Origin: RGIG6165 sp045545175
GTDB lineage: Bacteria > Bacillota > Clostridia > Oscillospirales > Feifaniaceae
Length of the DNA: 64,000 nucleotides
NCBI GenBank assembly: GCA_045545175.1
Contig: JAZQAK010000047.1
Span: 1-64,000 of the forward strand
Direction of reading: 5' to 3'
The translations under genes and the position numbers were made by a program. A model generated the notes under the pieces. It was given only the letters and a program-made list of their open reading frames with translations. It was not told the origin of the DNA and searched no databases. Positions 35,238 through 41,541 of the stretch are shown here, in pieces; positions within the stretch are counted from its first letter, which is position 1; every line of letters begins with the position of its first letter.

Positions 35238-36116
35238 ATGAATTTGTTGACAAGTGGTTTCATTAAATCCTTAACAGAAAAAGGTTCAAGCAGAAACACA
35301 ATTGATTCATATGAGCGTGATATCAACGCATTTGTAAATTATTGTTATTCAATAGGCATCTCTGATTACAGTCAGGTTACTAATACTAATGCTCAGTCTT
35401 ACATAAAACATCTGTATGATTCAGGGATGGTACCTAGCACTGTAAAAAGACATCTTTCTGCCGTCAGGTCGTTTTACAAATATCTTATCCTTATCGGACA
35501 AGCTTACGTTAATCCTTTTCTTGGAGTTGAGGTTCAGAAGGTCGAACGAAAGATGCCACAGATATTGACGAGTCGGGAAGTTGAACTTTTGCTTGATCAG
35601 CCGGATCTTAATGAACTTAAAGGTATTCGAGATAAGGCAATGCTTGAACTCTTGTATGCAAGCGGTCTTCGTGTTTCGGAACTTATAGATTTAAACGTTG
35701 AAAATCTTAATCTCGAATTTGGGTACGTCAGATGTGGTGATGCCCCAAAAGAGAGGATTGTTCCTCTTTATCCGATGGCAGTTAAATCTCTTGAAACATA
35801 CATAAATTCCACAAGAAGAATTTATTCAAAACCCGGTAATAATGCGCTATTCATTAATTTTAGCGGGGACAGGCTTACCAGACAAGGTTTCTGGAAGATA
35901 ATCAAGCATTATCAGCAGCTTGCGGGAATAACTACCGACATTACTCCGCAAACTCTCAGACACAGTTTTGCGGCTCACCTGGTAGAAAACGGGGCAGATT
36001 TGCATGATGTTCAGCAAATGCTTGGTCATACTGATATAGCTTCAACACAGGTATATGCACGTTTTGTAAAAAATAAATTTAAATCGGTATATAATAAATA
36101 TCATCCGAGGGCGTAA
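35238..36116 (+). CDS. XerD-like tyrosine recombinase
   Basis: 292-aa two-domain recombinase: N-terminal SAM-like core-binding domain (about 1-95, GSSRNTIDSYERDINAFVNYC) and catalytic domain with Arg145 (ASGLRVSEL), Lys171 (APKERIVPL), Arg241 (TLRHSF), His264 (LGHTD) and Tyr273 (QVYARF). The usual histidine of the HxxR box is a glutamine here (TPQTLRH). Size and synteny fit a housekeeping Xer protein for chromosome dimer resolution. AAGGAGG before ATG; the YesL-type gene follows after 9 bp. Confidence 0.88.
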   Translation: MNLLTSGFIKSLTEKGSSRNTIDSYERDINAFVNYCYSIGISDYSQVTNTNAQSYIKHLYDSGMVPSTVKRHLSAVRSFYKYLILIGQAYVNPFLGVEVQKVERKMPQILTSREVELLLDQPDLNELKGIRDKAMLELLYASGLRVSELIDLNVENLNLEFGYVRCGDAPKERIVPLYPMAVKSLETYINSTRRIYSKPGNNALFINFSGDRLTRQGFWKIIKHYQQLAGITTDITPQTLRHSFAAHLVENGADLHDVQQMLGHTDIASTQVYARFVKNKFKSVYNKYHPRA

Positions 36117-36125
36117 AGGAGTTTT

Positions 36126-36962
36126 ATGGGATTTTTTAATAAAAATTACAATAAAGAAGGTAAAGGTGTATCTAAAAACGCACCCAAGAAGAGAAGGTTT
36201 TTTCTATTCTGGGAATTATTTGGAAGAAAAATTGGTAAGATAATTCAGGTAAATCTTCTTTTTATTCTTTTTTCAATTCCGATTGTTACAATCGGTCCTG
36301 CTACTGCAGCTTATACCTACGTTTTGAGGAATTTCGCCAGAGAAGAGCATGCTTTTGTTTGGTGGGATTTTATTGATGCTTTTAAAAACAATTTCAAGCA
36401 GAGTTTTGTTGCAGGAATTATCGATATTGTATTTACGTTTTTATTCGTATACGATGCATTATTTTACTGGTCACTCAGAGGCACACAGCTTTCTACCGGT
36501 AATTACTTTTTCCTTGCATTTTCGATAACTGCTCTGATTATCTATACGTTTATACGTTACTATGTTTATACGGTAATGGTGACGTTTGAACTCAAGCTCA
36601 GATACGTTTTTAAAGATGCTGCGATATTTGCAATTGTAGGTCTTAAAAACAATTTCTGCGCACTTATATCGCAGTTAATTACTTTAGTTGCGTATATAGG
36701 TGGTATTTTTGTTGCGGCCCAATATGCTACACAAGGCGTCTTTTTGGTAATATTTATTTTCTGGTTTTTAATTTTCGCGTTGTTTTTACCGGCATTCCTT
36801 CAGTTTATCGCTGTATTTTCAACGTATCCGATTATTGAGAAATATATGATGCCAAAAGAAGAAGAACAGGAAGAAAAAAGGGAAGAGGAGTACTCTGACG
36901 AAGACATAGATCTCATTATTGAAGATGACGATGATGAAATAATTTTCCACGATGAAGTATAA
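36126..36962 (+). CDS. YesL-like (DUF624) membrane protein with acidic tail
   Basis: 278-aa protein with about five or six hydrophobic helices; FWELFGRKIGKIIQVNLLFILFSIPIVTIGPATAA is the DUF624 signature. The last 45 residues are strongly acidic (EEEQEEKREEEYSDEDID, then DDDDE). YesL relatives lie near carbohydrate genes; function unknown. AAGGAG before ATG. Probably co-transcribed with the xerD-like gene. Confidence 0.8.
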   Translation: MGFFNKNYNKEGKGVSKNAPKKRRFFLFWELFGRKIGKIIQVNLLFILFSIPIVTIGPATAAYTYVLRNFAREEHAFVWWDFIDAFKNNFKQSFVAGIIDIVFTFLFVYDALFYWSLRGTQLSTGNYFFLAFSITALIIYTFIRYYVYTVMVTFELKLRYVFKDAAIFAIVGLKNNFCALISQLITLVAYIGGIFVAAQYATQGVFLVIFIFWFLIFALFLPAFLQFIAVFSTYPIIEKYMMPKEEEQEEKREEEYSDEDIDLIIEDDDDEIIFHDEV

Positions 36963-36992
36963 AAAAACAGGTACAAATTGTACCTGTTTTTA
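36962..36992. terminator. Bidirectional terminator
   Basis: AAAAACAGGTAC(AA)-att-GTACCTGTTTTT; the convergent xerC-like stop codon lies in it. Confidence 0.85.
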
Positions 36993-37964
36993 TTCTTTTT
37001 TAGTCTTTTTGTGTTTGGAAAGCGGATTTTTTAAAGATGCTTCCTGAAGCTGTTTATCAGAAATATGTGTGTATATTTGTGTAGTATTCAACTGTGCGTG
37101 TCCGAGAATTTCCTGAAGTGTTCGTACATCAACACCGCCTTCCTGATACATAAGTGTGGCCGCTGTATGACGTAATTTATGGGTTGAATAATTCTTATTT
37201 GAAAGGCCTGATTTATCAATATATTTGGTAACAAGAGTCTGAACCATACGAGGACTTATACGCTTGTTTTGTTTGCTGATAAACAGTGCATCGCGATCGC
37301 TGCCTTTCAGTTTATCTGCAGGTCTTACAGCAAGATAATCTTTAAGTGCGGAAATACATGCTTCGTTTAAATAAACCATACGTTGTTTATTGCCTTTACC
37401 GGTAATAACAATCGTGTTTTCGCCAATATCACGCAAATTTATACCCACTAATTCAGTAAGACGCATTCCACAGTTCAAAAATAGAGTTAAAATAGCATAA
37501 TCACGCTCTTTAAAAGGACCGTCAACACTGTCAAGCAATGAAACTGATTCATTTAAAGATAAGTGTACAGGCAATCGTTTAGCTGATTTGGGTGTTTCCA
37601 AAGTAAGAGTAGGATTATATGACAATTGATTTGTTTTTGAAGTCATATATTTATAGAACATTCGTATTGATACAATTTTTCGACTTCGTGCAGCAGAACC
37701 TTCGCCAAGTTCACGAGAAAGATAATTGAGAAATTCATAAATATCAGCTAAACTGATTTTTGAAATAAAATCAAGATCAGCGTTTGAGATATCTACATCC
37801 GAAAGTTCAACTGAAGAATCTTTCAAAACTTTTTTTCTTACCATGTATTTAAAAAACATTCTTAAATCAATCTTATAAGCATCTACAGAACGTTTAGAAA
37901 GTCCACGGATATTTTCGCTGTAACTCAGATATTCAATAACTGAAACCGGTAAATCAGAATTCAT
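36990..37964 (-). CDS. XerC-like tyrosine recombinase
   Basis: 324 aa: N-terminal core-binding domain (about 5-115, IRGLSKRSVDAYKIDLRMFFKYM) and catalytic domain with Arg in LNCGMRLTELVG, Lys in TGKGNKQRMVYL, HxxR in STHKLRHTAA, His in LGHAQL and Tyr in TQIYTH. All six catalytic residues are present. Converges with the xerD-like gene 1 kb away, so both Xer paralogues lie beside the small element at 38-40.7 kb. In the element-free state it would directly follow the DUF6873-like gene. Confidence 0.9.
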   Translation of the reverse strand: MNSDLPVSVIEYLSYSENIRGLSKRSVDAYKIDLRMFFKYMVRKKVLKDSSVELSDVDISNADLDFISKISLADIYEFLNYLSRELGEGSAARSRKIVSIRMFYKYMTSKTNQLSYNPTLTLETPKSAKRLPVHLSLNESVSLLDSVDGPFKERDYAILTLFLNCGMRLTELVGINLRDIGENTIVITGKGNKQRMVYLNEACISALKDYLAVRPADKLKGSDRDALFISKQNKRISPRMVQTLVTKYIDKSGLSNKNYSTHKLRHTAATLMYQEGGVDVRTLQEILGHAQLNTTQIYTHISDKQLQEASLKNPLSKHKKTKKE

Positions 37965-38040
37965 AATAACACCTGTATAACAATGATATATTTATATAGT
38001 ACACGATATATTTAATAATTTCAAGAAAAACACTCCCCTT

Positions 38041-38082
38041 AATTGCGCTAAATTTGCATTTAGCGCAATTAGCATTGTTATT
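38041..38082 (+). repeat. Left end repeat (copy A)
   Basis: Perfect dyad AATTGCGCTAAA-TTTGCA-TTTAGCGCAATT followed by A and GCATTGTTATT. 12-6-12 geometry as expected for a tyrosine-recombinase core site. Not followed by a T run, so not a terminator. Confidence 0.75.
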
Positions 38083-38090
38083 AAAAACCG

Positions 38091-38123
38091 CAATTGCGCC
38101 AAATGTGAATTTAGCGACAATTG
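38091..38123 (+). repeat. Left internal degenerate repeat (copy B)
   Basis: AATTGCGCCAAA-tgtgaa-TTTAGCGACAATT: same arms with one substitution and one inserted base, again around a 6-bp centre, immediately downstream of the recombinase gene end. Confidence 0.65.
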
Positions 38124-38144
38124 CCCACTGCTGTGATAATAATA

Positions 38145-38741
38145 TTAAACTACTCCCTCGCCTTTGTCAAGTCTCTTGTTCAAACGGTCGACAACTTTGT
38201 CAGCAATTAAATCAGCAAAAGCCTCAAAATCAATATTATTATCACCGGAACGTTTTTTTTGCATAACATCAGAAAAACAATACAAAGCGGTCGTGCCGAC
38301 ACTCTCGTGTTGCAAGGCTTTTTGAACTGCGTTCAAGCCTTTTTCGCGCAACAATCCGACAGCAAACGTTTTGCGTGCCGAGTGTGGACTGACGTGGTTT
38401 TTCACGCCTAAGGCTTCCGCAACTTTGCGAACGTTCTTGTAAACCGCCTGCCTTGTGATATGTCCCGATTTGCTTTTGTCGCTTCGAAAAAGCCACTTTT
38501 CCCCACTCCTGCACGCTAACTTAATGTACAATTTATTGGACAATTTACACGAACACGATTTCCCGGTCTTTTGTGCAGTGTAATTGATTGACCTGTCGGC
38601 CAATGCTGAATAAGGAAGTGCGACAATATCCCCAATTCTCGCCCCCGTTTCAAGTGCGACAGACATAATGAGGTCATACGGGTGGTCAAGATGAACAATT
38701 ATTTTTCGGAACTCCGAAATTTCAATATAATCAGATTTCAT
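38145..38741 (-). CDS. Minimal tyrosine recombinase (catalytic domain only)
   Basis: 198 aa. Catalytic residues are all present: Arg35 (ETGARIGDI), Lys58 (AQKTGK), His120 and Arg123 (SPHSARKTF), His145 (LQHESVG) and Tyr154 (TTALYCFSD). Only ten residues precede the first catalytic helices, so the usual 90-residue core-binding domain is missing; the size is like FimB/FimE invertases. About 40 residues after the Tyr form a charged tail. An in-frame stop shortly upstream fixes the ATG. Weak ribosome site, probably coupled to rep. Likely mediates integration or excision at the end dyads. Confidence 0.85.
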   Translation of the reverse strand: MKSDYIEISEFRKIIVHLDHPYDLIMSVALETGARIGDIVALPYSALADRSINYTAQKTGKSCSCKLSNKLYIKLACRSGEKWLFRSDKSKSGHITRQAVYKNVRKVAEALGVKNHVSPHSARKTFAVGLLREKGLNAVQKALQHESVGTTALYCFSDVMQKKRSGDNNIDFEAFADLIADKVVDRLNKRLDKGEGVV

Positions 38742-38782
38742 ATTTACAGTCTAAAAAGTGTTAATTTGTTTGTAAACGTGTG

Positions 38783-39553
38783 TCAGTCGAAAATAAACTG
38801 TAAGGAAGTACCTGCAGGATTGAATATATCACCCGAGGAAAAAGCCTTTTCCCATTCATCGGGATTTATATTACAGAACATTCGTTCGGGTTTGATTAAG
38901 TTACCCCCGTGTAAGTACCACCTGCCACCTATTTTTTCAACGTTCTTTGTTATGTATTTAATTATATATTTCACACAAGCCTCGTAATTTTCGTCTATCT
39001 CAATGCAAGTTGAGAAACCGTATTTCCATTGGTCGAGGTTATATATTTTTCTTCCGTCTTTTGTCTTGTGTCCACTGTCTTTCAGTCTCAAGTTGCCACT
39101 CATTAAAGCGTGGAAATGAACACTTACACCGTCTGCATGATGTTCGGGAACACAAATATATTTTGCATCATATCTCGATACCATATTTGATAACCAGGTA
39201 TTGAGTTTCTTTTGAATAATGAACATATTTTCCCTGCTTTCAATCTTGTTTTGGTCGAGCGTAATTGTGAGAAAATACTTGAAGTTATTACACATACACA
39301 AGTCATATATTGAAGCTCTCGCACGTGCCTGAGCACGTGCTTTATTTGCGATTAAGGAAGTATCATCAAACAAATATGACACCAATTTGTTCATTGCATA
39401 ATCTAAAATTTTGTCCATATCCGTTGATAAAGTGACGGGTATATCTTCATCTTCAACAGTTTTTTCTGTTGTTTCTGTGTTAAAAATGGGTACATTGCAA
39501 ACAGTTCTTTTGATAGTTCCGTCGGGATATATTTTCAATTTTGTGTTATACAT
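38783..39553 (-). CDS. HUH-endonuclease rolling-circle replication initiator
   Basis: 256 aa. Motif 1 FLTITLD (94-100), motif 2 HFHAL with His146-x-His148, and motif 3 with two tyrosines in YIIKYITK (Tyr196, Tyr200). The YxxKYxxK form is that of phiX174 gene A-like and Microviridae/G2P-type Rep proteins, not of single-Tyr plasmid Reps. It would nick and rejoin one strand at a double-strand origin. AAAGGGGG before ATG 39553. First gene of the rep-recombinase unit, preceded by the structured region. Confidence 0.85.
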   Translation of the reverse strand: MYNTKLKIYPDGTIKRTVCNVPIFNTETTEKTVEDEDIPVTLSTDMDKILDYAMNKLVSYLFDDTSLIANKARAQARARASIYDLCMCNNFKYFLTITLDQNKIESRENMFIIQKKLNTWLSNMVSRYDAKYICVPEHHADGVSVHFHALMSGNLRLKDSGHKTKDGRKIYNLDQWKYGFSTCIEIDENYEACVKYIIKYITKNVEKIGGRWYLHGGNLIKPERMFCNINPDEWEKAFSSGDIFNPAGTSLQFIFD

Positions 39554-39582
39554 TTATGATACCCCCTTTCATAAAGTGATGA

Positions 39583-40393
39583 AATTCTGTCCTATAATCA
39601 AGTAATAGAACAGAATTATCCTCTCGCACGGCTCGGCACAATGCGCCTTCGCTCGTGATCGTTATCGCTTCGCTATCTGCAATGCTCGGCACAATGCGCC
39701 TTCGCTATTGCAGATATTGCTTCGCTCCTTGCGGTTGTGCTACGCACAACCGGAGCAGCTTTTCCTGCAAGGTAAACCTTGCAGATAAAAGCAGCTACAA
39801 AAAGGCTCTTATTTCGGAATGTTGCTGGAGCAACAACGCCATTATCGTGCTTTTTTGCCCGATAATGACCCGAAATAAGCGTTTATTTGTCCGTCATCAG
39901 ATTAAAGGACAAATAAACAAAAAAGGTATACTCGCAACTTTTGGGTGTTCCACCACAAAAGTTTTTATGTTCGCACAGCCTTCCATTGCATTGCATAGGT
40001 TGGCTGTGCTCACGCTCGTCCGTACGCTCAGCTGAAGACAGCCCCCAACGAAGTATACACCAAACCGTTTTCACCGATGAAAACGGCACAATGTTTGTCA
40101 ATGGCAAGACAAGTGCTTCGCACCATTGACAAAACATTGTTATTTGGTGTCCTCAGTCGTACCTTTTTCGTCGGTTCCCCCAGTCGTCCCCGTAGCGCAA
40201 AAAAAACTGTAAACGTTTTTTTGCTTCGGCTTCGGCTTCGCTCCCTCCGCCAAAGGGCAAAAAGACGCGTAGTTTCGGGCAAACCCGAAACTGTACGCGT
40301 CTCTTTAAGTCGTTTTTGCCTTTGGCTTTTTTTCGCCTGCGGGCGGGTTTCTTTTTTTCGCTCCCCCTTCCCGTTCCCCCTCATCCGAGGGGG
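39583..40393. ncRNA. Hairpin-rich non-coding region: candidate large structured RNA or ssDNA origin
   Basis: About 800 bp almost fully made of inverted repeats. In order: 39583-39617; 39675-39715; 39732-39752 (9 bp perfect, loop TAC); 39765-39784; 39808-39879 (10-bp outer stem enclosing hairpins 39821-39834 and 39840-39867); 39881-39918 (12 bp perfect); 39936-39963; 39973-40009; 40057-40150 (8-bp outer stem enclosing 40065-40086 and 40088-40140); 40197-40224; 40250-40325 (nested, 76 nt); 40335-40346; 40376-40393. T runs follow the last large hairpins on the + strand and TATAAT (39593-39598) lies at the left, so a + strand RNA of about 750 nt is possible. No credible ORF. Confidence 0.6.
39631..39706 (+). 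repeat. 23-bp perfect direct repeat within the structured region
   Basis: The 23 bases at 39631-39653 recur unchanged at 39684-39706. The second copy forms the loop of the hairpin 39675-39715. Confidence 0.8.
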
Positions 40394-40431
40394 AAAGCGG
40401 AGAGATATCAACCCAAAATACCGAAAAAAGG

Positions 40432-40460
40432 TTGACACCGGTCAGGAAAGGTTGTATAAT
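40432..40460 (+). promoter_or_regulatory. Consensus promoter pointing out of the element
   Basis: TTGACA at 40432-40437, spacer 17, TATAAT at 40455-40460: perfect hexamers. Transcription would begin near 40467 toward the right end repeat. Confidence 0.8.
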
Positions 40461-40466
40461 AACGGT

Positions 40467-40513
40467 GGAGAGATAAAGAGAGTGTCTGACTTCGGTCGGC
40501 GCTCTTTTTTCTT
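40467..40513 (+). ncRNA. Short terminated transcript
   Basis: Directly after the promoter comes a hairpin of about 11 bp (G-U pairs included) with a TTCG loop at 40490-40493 and a T run ending near 40513. The product would be only about 45 nt with no start codon. Likely a small RNA, replication control RNA or priming transcript. Confidence 0.5.
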
Positions 40514-40580
40514 TTGTCAGGAAAAAGGAATTACAGCAAAACTGTGTGTGTGATCCCGTATCCCAAAAAGTCCAAAAAAA

Positions 40581-40618
40581 GGAATCAAGCACACAGCTCA
40601 GGCCGTGCGGTTGATTCC
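40581..40618. repeat. Inverted repeat next to the right end
   Basis: GGAATCAA-gcac ... gtgc-gg-TTGATTCC, 38 bp, located 12 bp before the right end dyad. A possible double-strand origin hairpin or recombinase accessory site. Confidence 0.6.
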
Positions 40619-40630
40619 AATAACGCTTTC

Positions 40631-40676
40631 AATTGCGCTAAACTCATATGCATTTAGCGCAATTGGCATTGTTATT
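40631..40676 (+). repeat. Right end repeat
   Basis: Arms AATTGCGCTAAA and TTTAGCGCAATT around a 10-bp centre (ctcatatgca), followed by G and GCATTGTTATT. From the last T of the centre onward it matches the left copy with a single mismatch over 28 bp. Confidence 0.75.
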
Positions 40677-40690
40677 TATTTGAGTCAAGT

Positions 40691-41470
40691 TCATGTTGTT
40701 CCCTTACTATATTCTATAAACGGAATAATTGAACCTACGTCAAACATAGGTTTTTCTGTAAGATATTTTATACTTACACCGTGTTTATTCAAAAATACTT
40801 CTACTGTATTTTTTATATCAGTATTCGGAAATACGCCCGTAAACGCTAAAACATTTTTATCAATCATTCCTGACGCGCCACCGATAAATCCGTAATCAAA
40901 ACCGTCGCAAACAACAAAACGTTTTTCTATATACAACGTATTGATACCCACTTCTTGTGATGCTTTGGCAATTCCCCTATCATCTGTTATTATTGCATTA
41001 TGAGAAATGGGTACTACAGAACATTTGGAATAGCCTTGTTTTACGTCAATTATGTTTAAATTGTTATTGGTTGCATATTCTATAATGTACTTATCGGTAT
41101 ATTTTTTATTGCAAATTATATTTTTTCCGATCATAACTGCGTTTAACGCTATATCATTAGGATAATTTGTTGACAAATTTGACGCTGAAACAGCAATTTT
41201 CGTGTCTTCAAAAGGAAAATCATCTTGGAATTTGGACAAAACTATATGATTACAGCCTAAATGAAGCATCAGCATATCCGTATGACTTGCCACTCTTTTA
41301 TCCAAACGCGAGTCCCCTTCTAACGAATAAATGTTTATATCAAGACTCTTTAAGGGATTTTCAAGAAGCGGTACGTTATCTTTACCTAAAAAGACGTATG
41401 CAACCTTATTTTTTGGTAAACCGGGAAATTCAATATATGAATATTCGGAACCTATCTCGTCAATAATTAT
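40691..41470 (-). CDS. DUF6873-like protein with apparent non-AUG start
   Basis: About 259 aa if started near 41470. The part from TTG 41305 (DKRVASHTDMLMLHLG, later GYSKCSVVPISHNAIITDDRGIAKA, GGASGMIDKNVLAFTG) resembles DUF6873 proteins of Clostridia, of unknown function. The frame stays open and protein-like upstream (IEFPGLPKNKVAYVFLG), and AAAGGAGG at 41485-41478 stands 7 bp before ATA (41470) and 10 bp before ATT (41467), with no ATG, GTG or TTG there. Either a rare start codon is used or TTG 41305 (AAGGGG ahead) gives a 204-aa form. Confidence 0.65.
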   Translation of the reverse strand: MIIDEIGSEYSYIEFPGLPKNKVAYVFLGKDNVPLLENPLKSLDINIYSLEGDSRLDKRVASHTDMLMLHLGCNHIVLSKFQDDFPFEDTKIAVSASNLSTNYPNDIALNAVMIGKNIICNKKYTDKYIIEYATNNNLNIIDVKQGYSKCSVVPISHNAIITDDRGIAKASQEVGINTLYIEKRFVVCDGFDYGFIGGASGMIDKNVLAFTGVFPNTDIKNTVEVFLNKHGVSIKYLTEKPMFDVGSIIPFIEYSKGTT

Positions 41471-41503
41471 AACGAACCCTCCTTTGATTATATTTATTTT
41501 ACA

Positions 41504-41541
41504 AAAACAGTGCAGTTTTGATTTAGCTGCACTGTTTTTGT
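41504..41541. terminator. Hairpin terminator between radA and the DUF6873-like gene
   Basis: AAAACAGTGCAG-ttttgatttag-CTGCACTGTTTT with T runs on both sides; on the minus strand it ends the radA transcript. Confidence 0.8.

Larger units (their letters stand above)
38041..40676. mobile_element. Compact candidate integrative element: HUH Rep + minimal tyrosine recombinase + structured non-coding region
   Basis: A 2.6-kb insertion between xerC and the DUF6873-like gene. Both ends carry a 12-bp-arm dyad followed by GCATTGTTATT (38041-38082 and 40631-40676). It has two genes on the minus strand (rep, then recombinase, 41 bp apart); the rest is a 1.1-kb hairpin-rich region upstream of rep, visibly richer in G+C than the surroundings. 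Host genes left and right keep the same orientation and close spacing. Rep suggests replication as a circle; the recombinase suggests integration at the dyad. No relaxase, capsid or accessory gene is present. The exact ends are inferred from the repeats. Confidence 0.7.

Noticed and set aside
38041..38070. End dyad as a classical dif site or IMEX-type element
   Set aside because: The arms do not resemble the Firmicutes dif consensus (central TATATTATGT-like words), and the right copy has a 10-bp centre.
39583..40393. Retron or group II intron
   Set aside because: No reverse transcriptase gene is in or next to the element, and domain V-like intron sequence is not visible.
39655..40553. Long open frames on both strands (for example 39655-40035 and 40077-40553 on +, 40028-40438 on -)
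   Set aside because: They run through perfect inverted repeats, lack ribosome sites and have unlikely compositions; palindromic GC-rich DNA is open on both strands by itself.
38041..40676. End dyads as rho-independent terminators
   Set aside because: No T run follows on either strand, and copies occur as direct repeats with shared flanking sequence.
38041..40680. CRISPR array
   Set aside because: Repeats are not regularly spaced; only one 23-bp repeat pair and paired hairpins exist, with no cas genes in the window.
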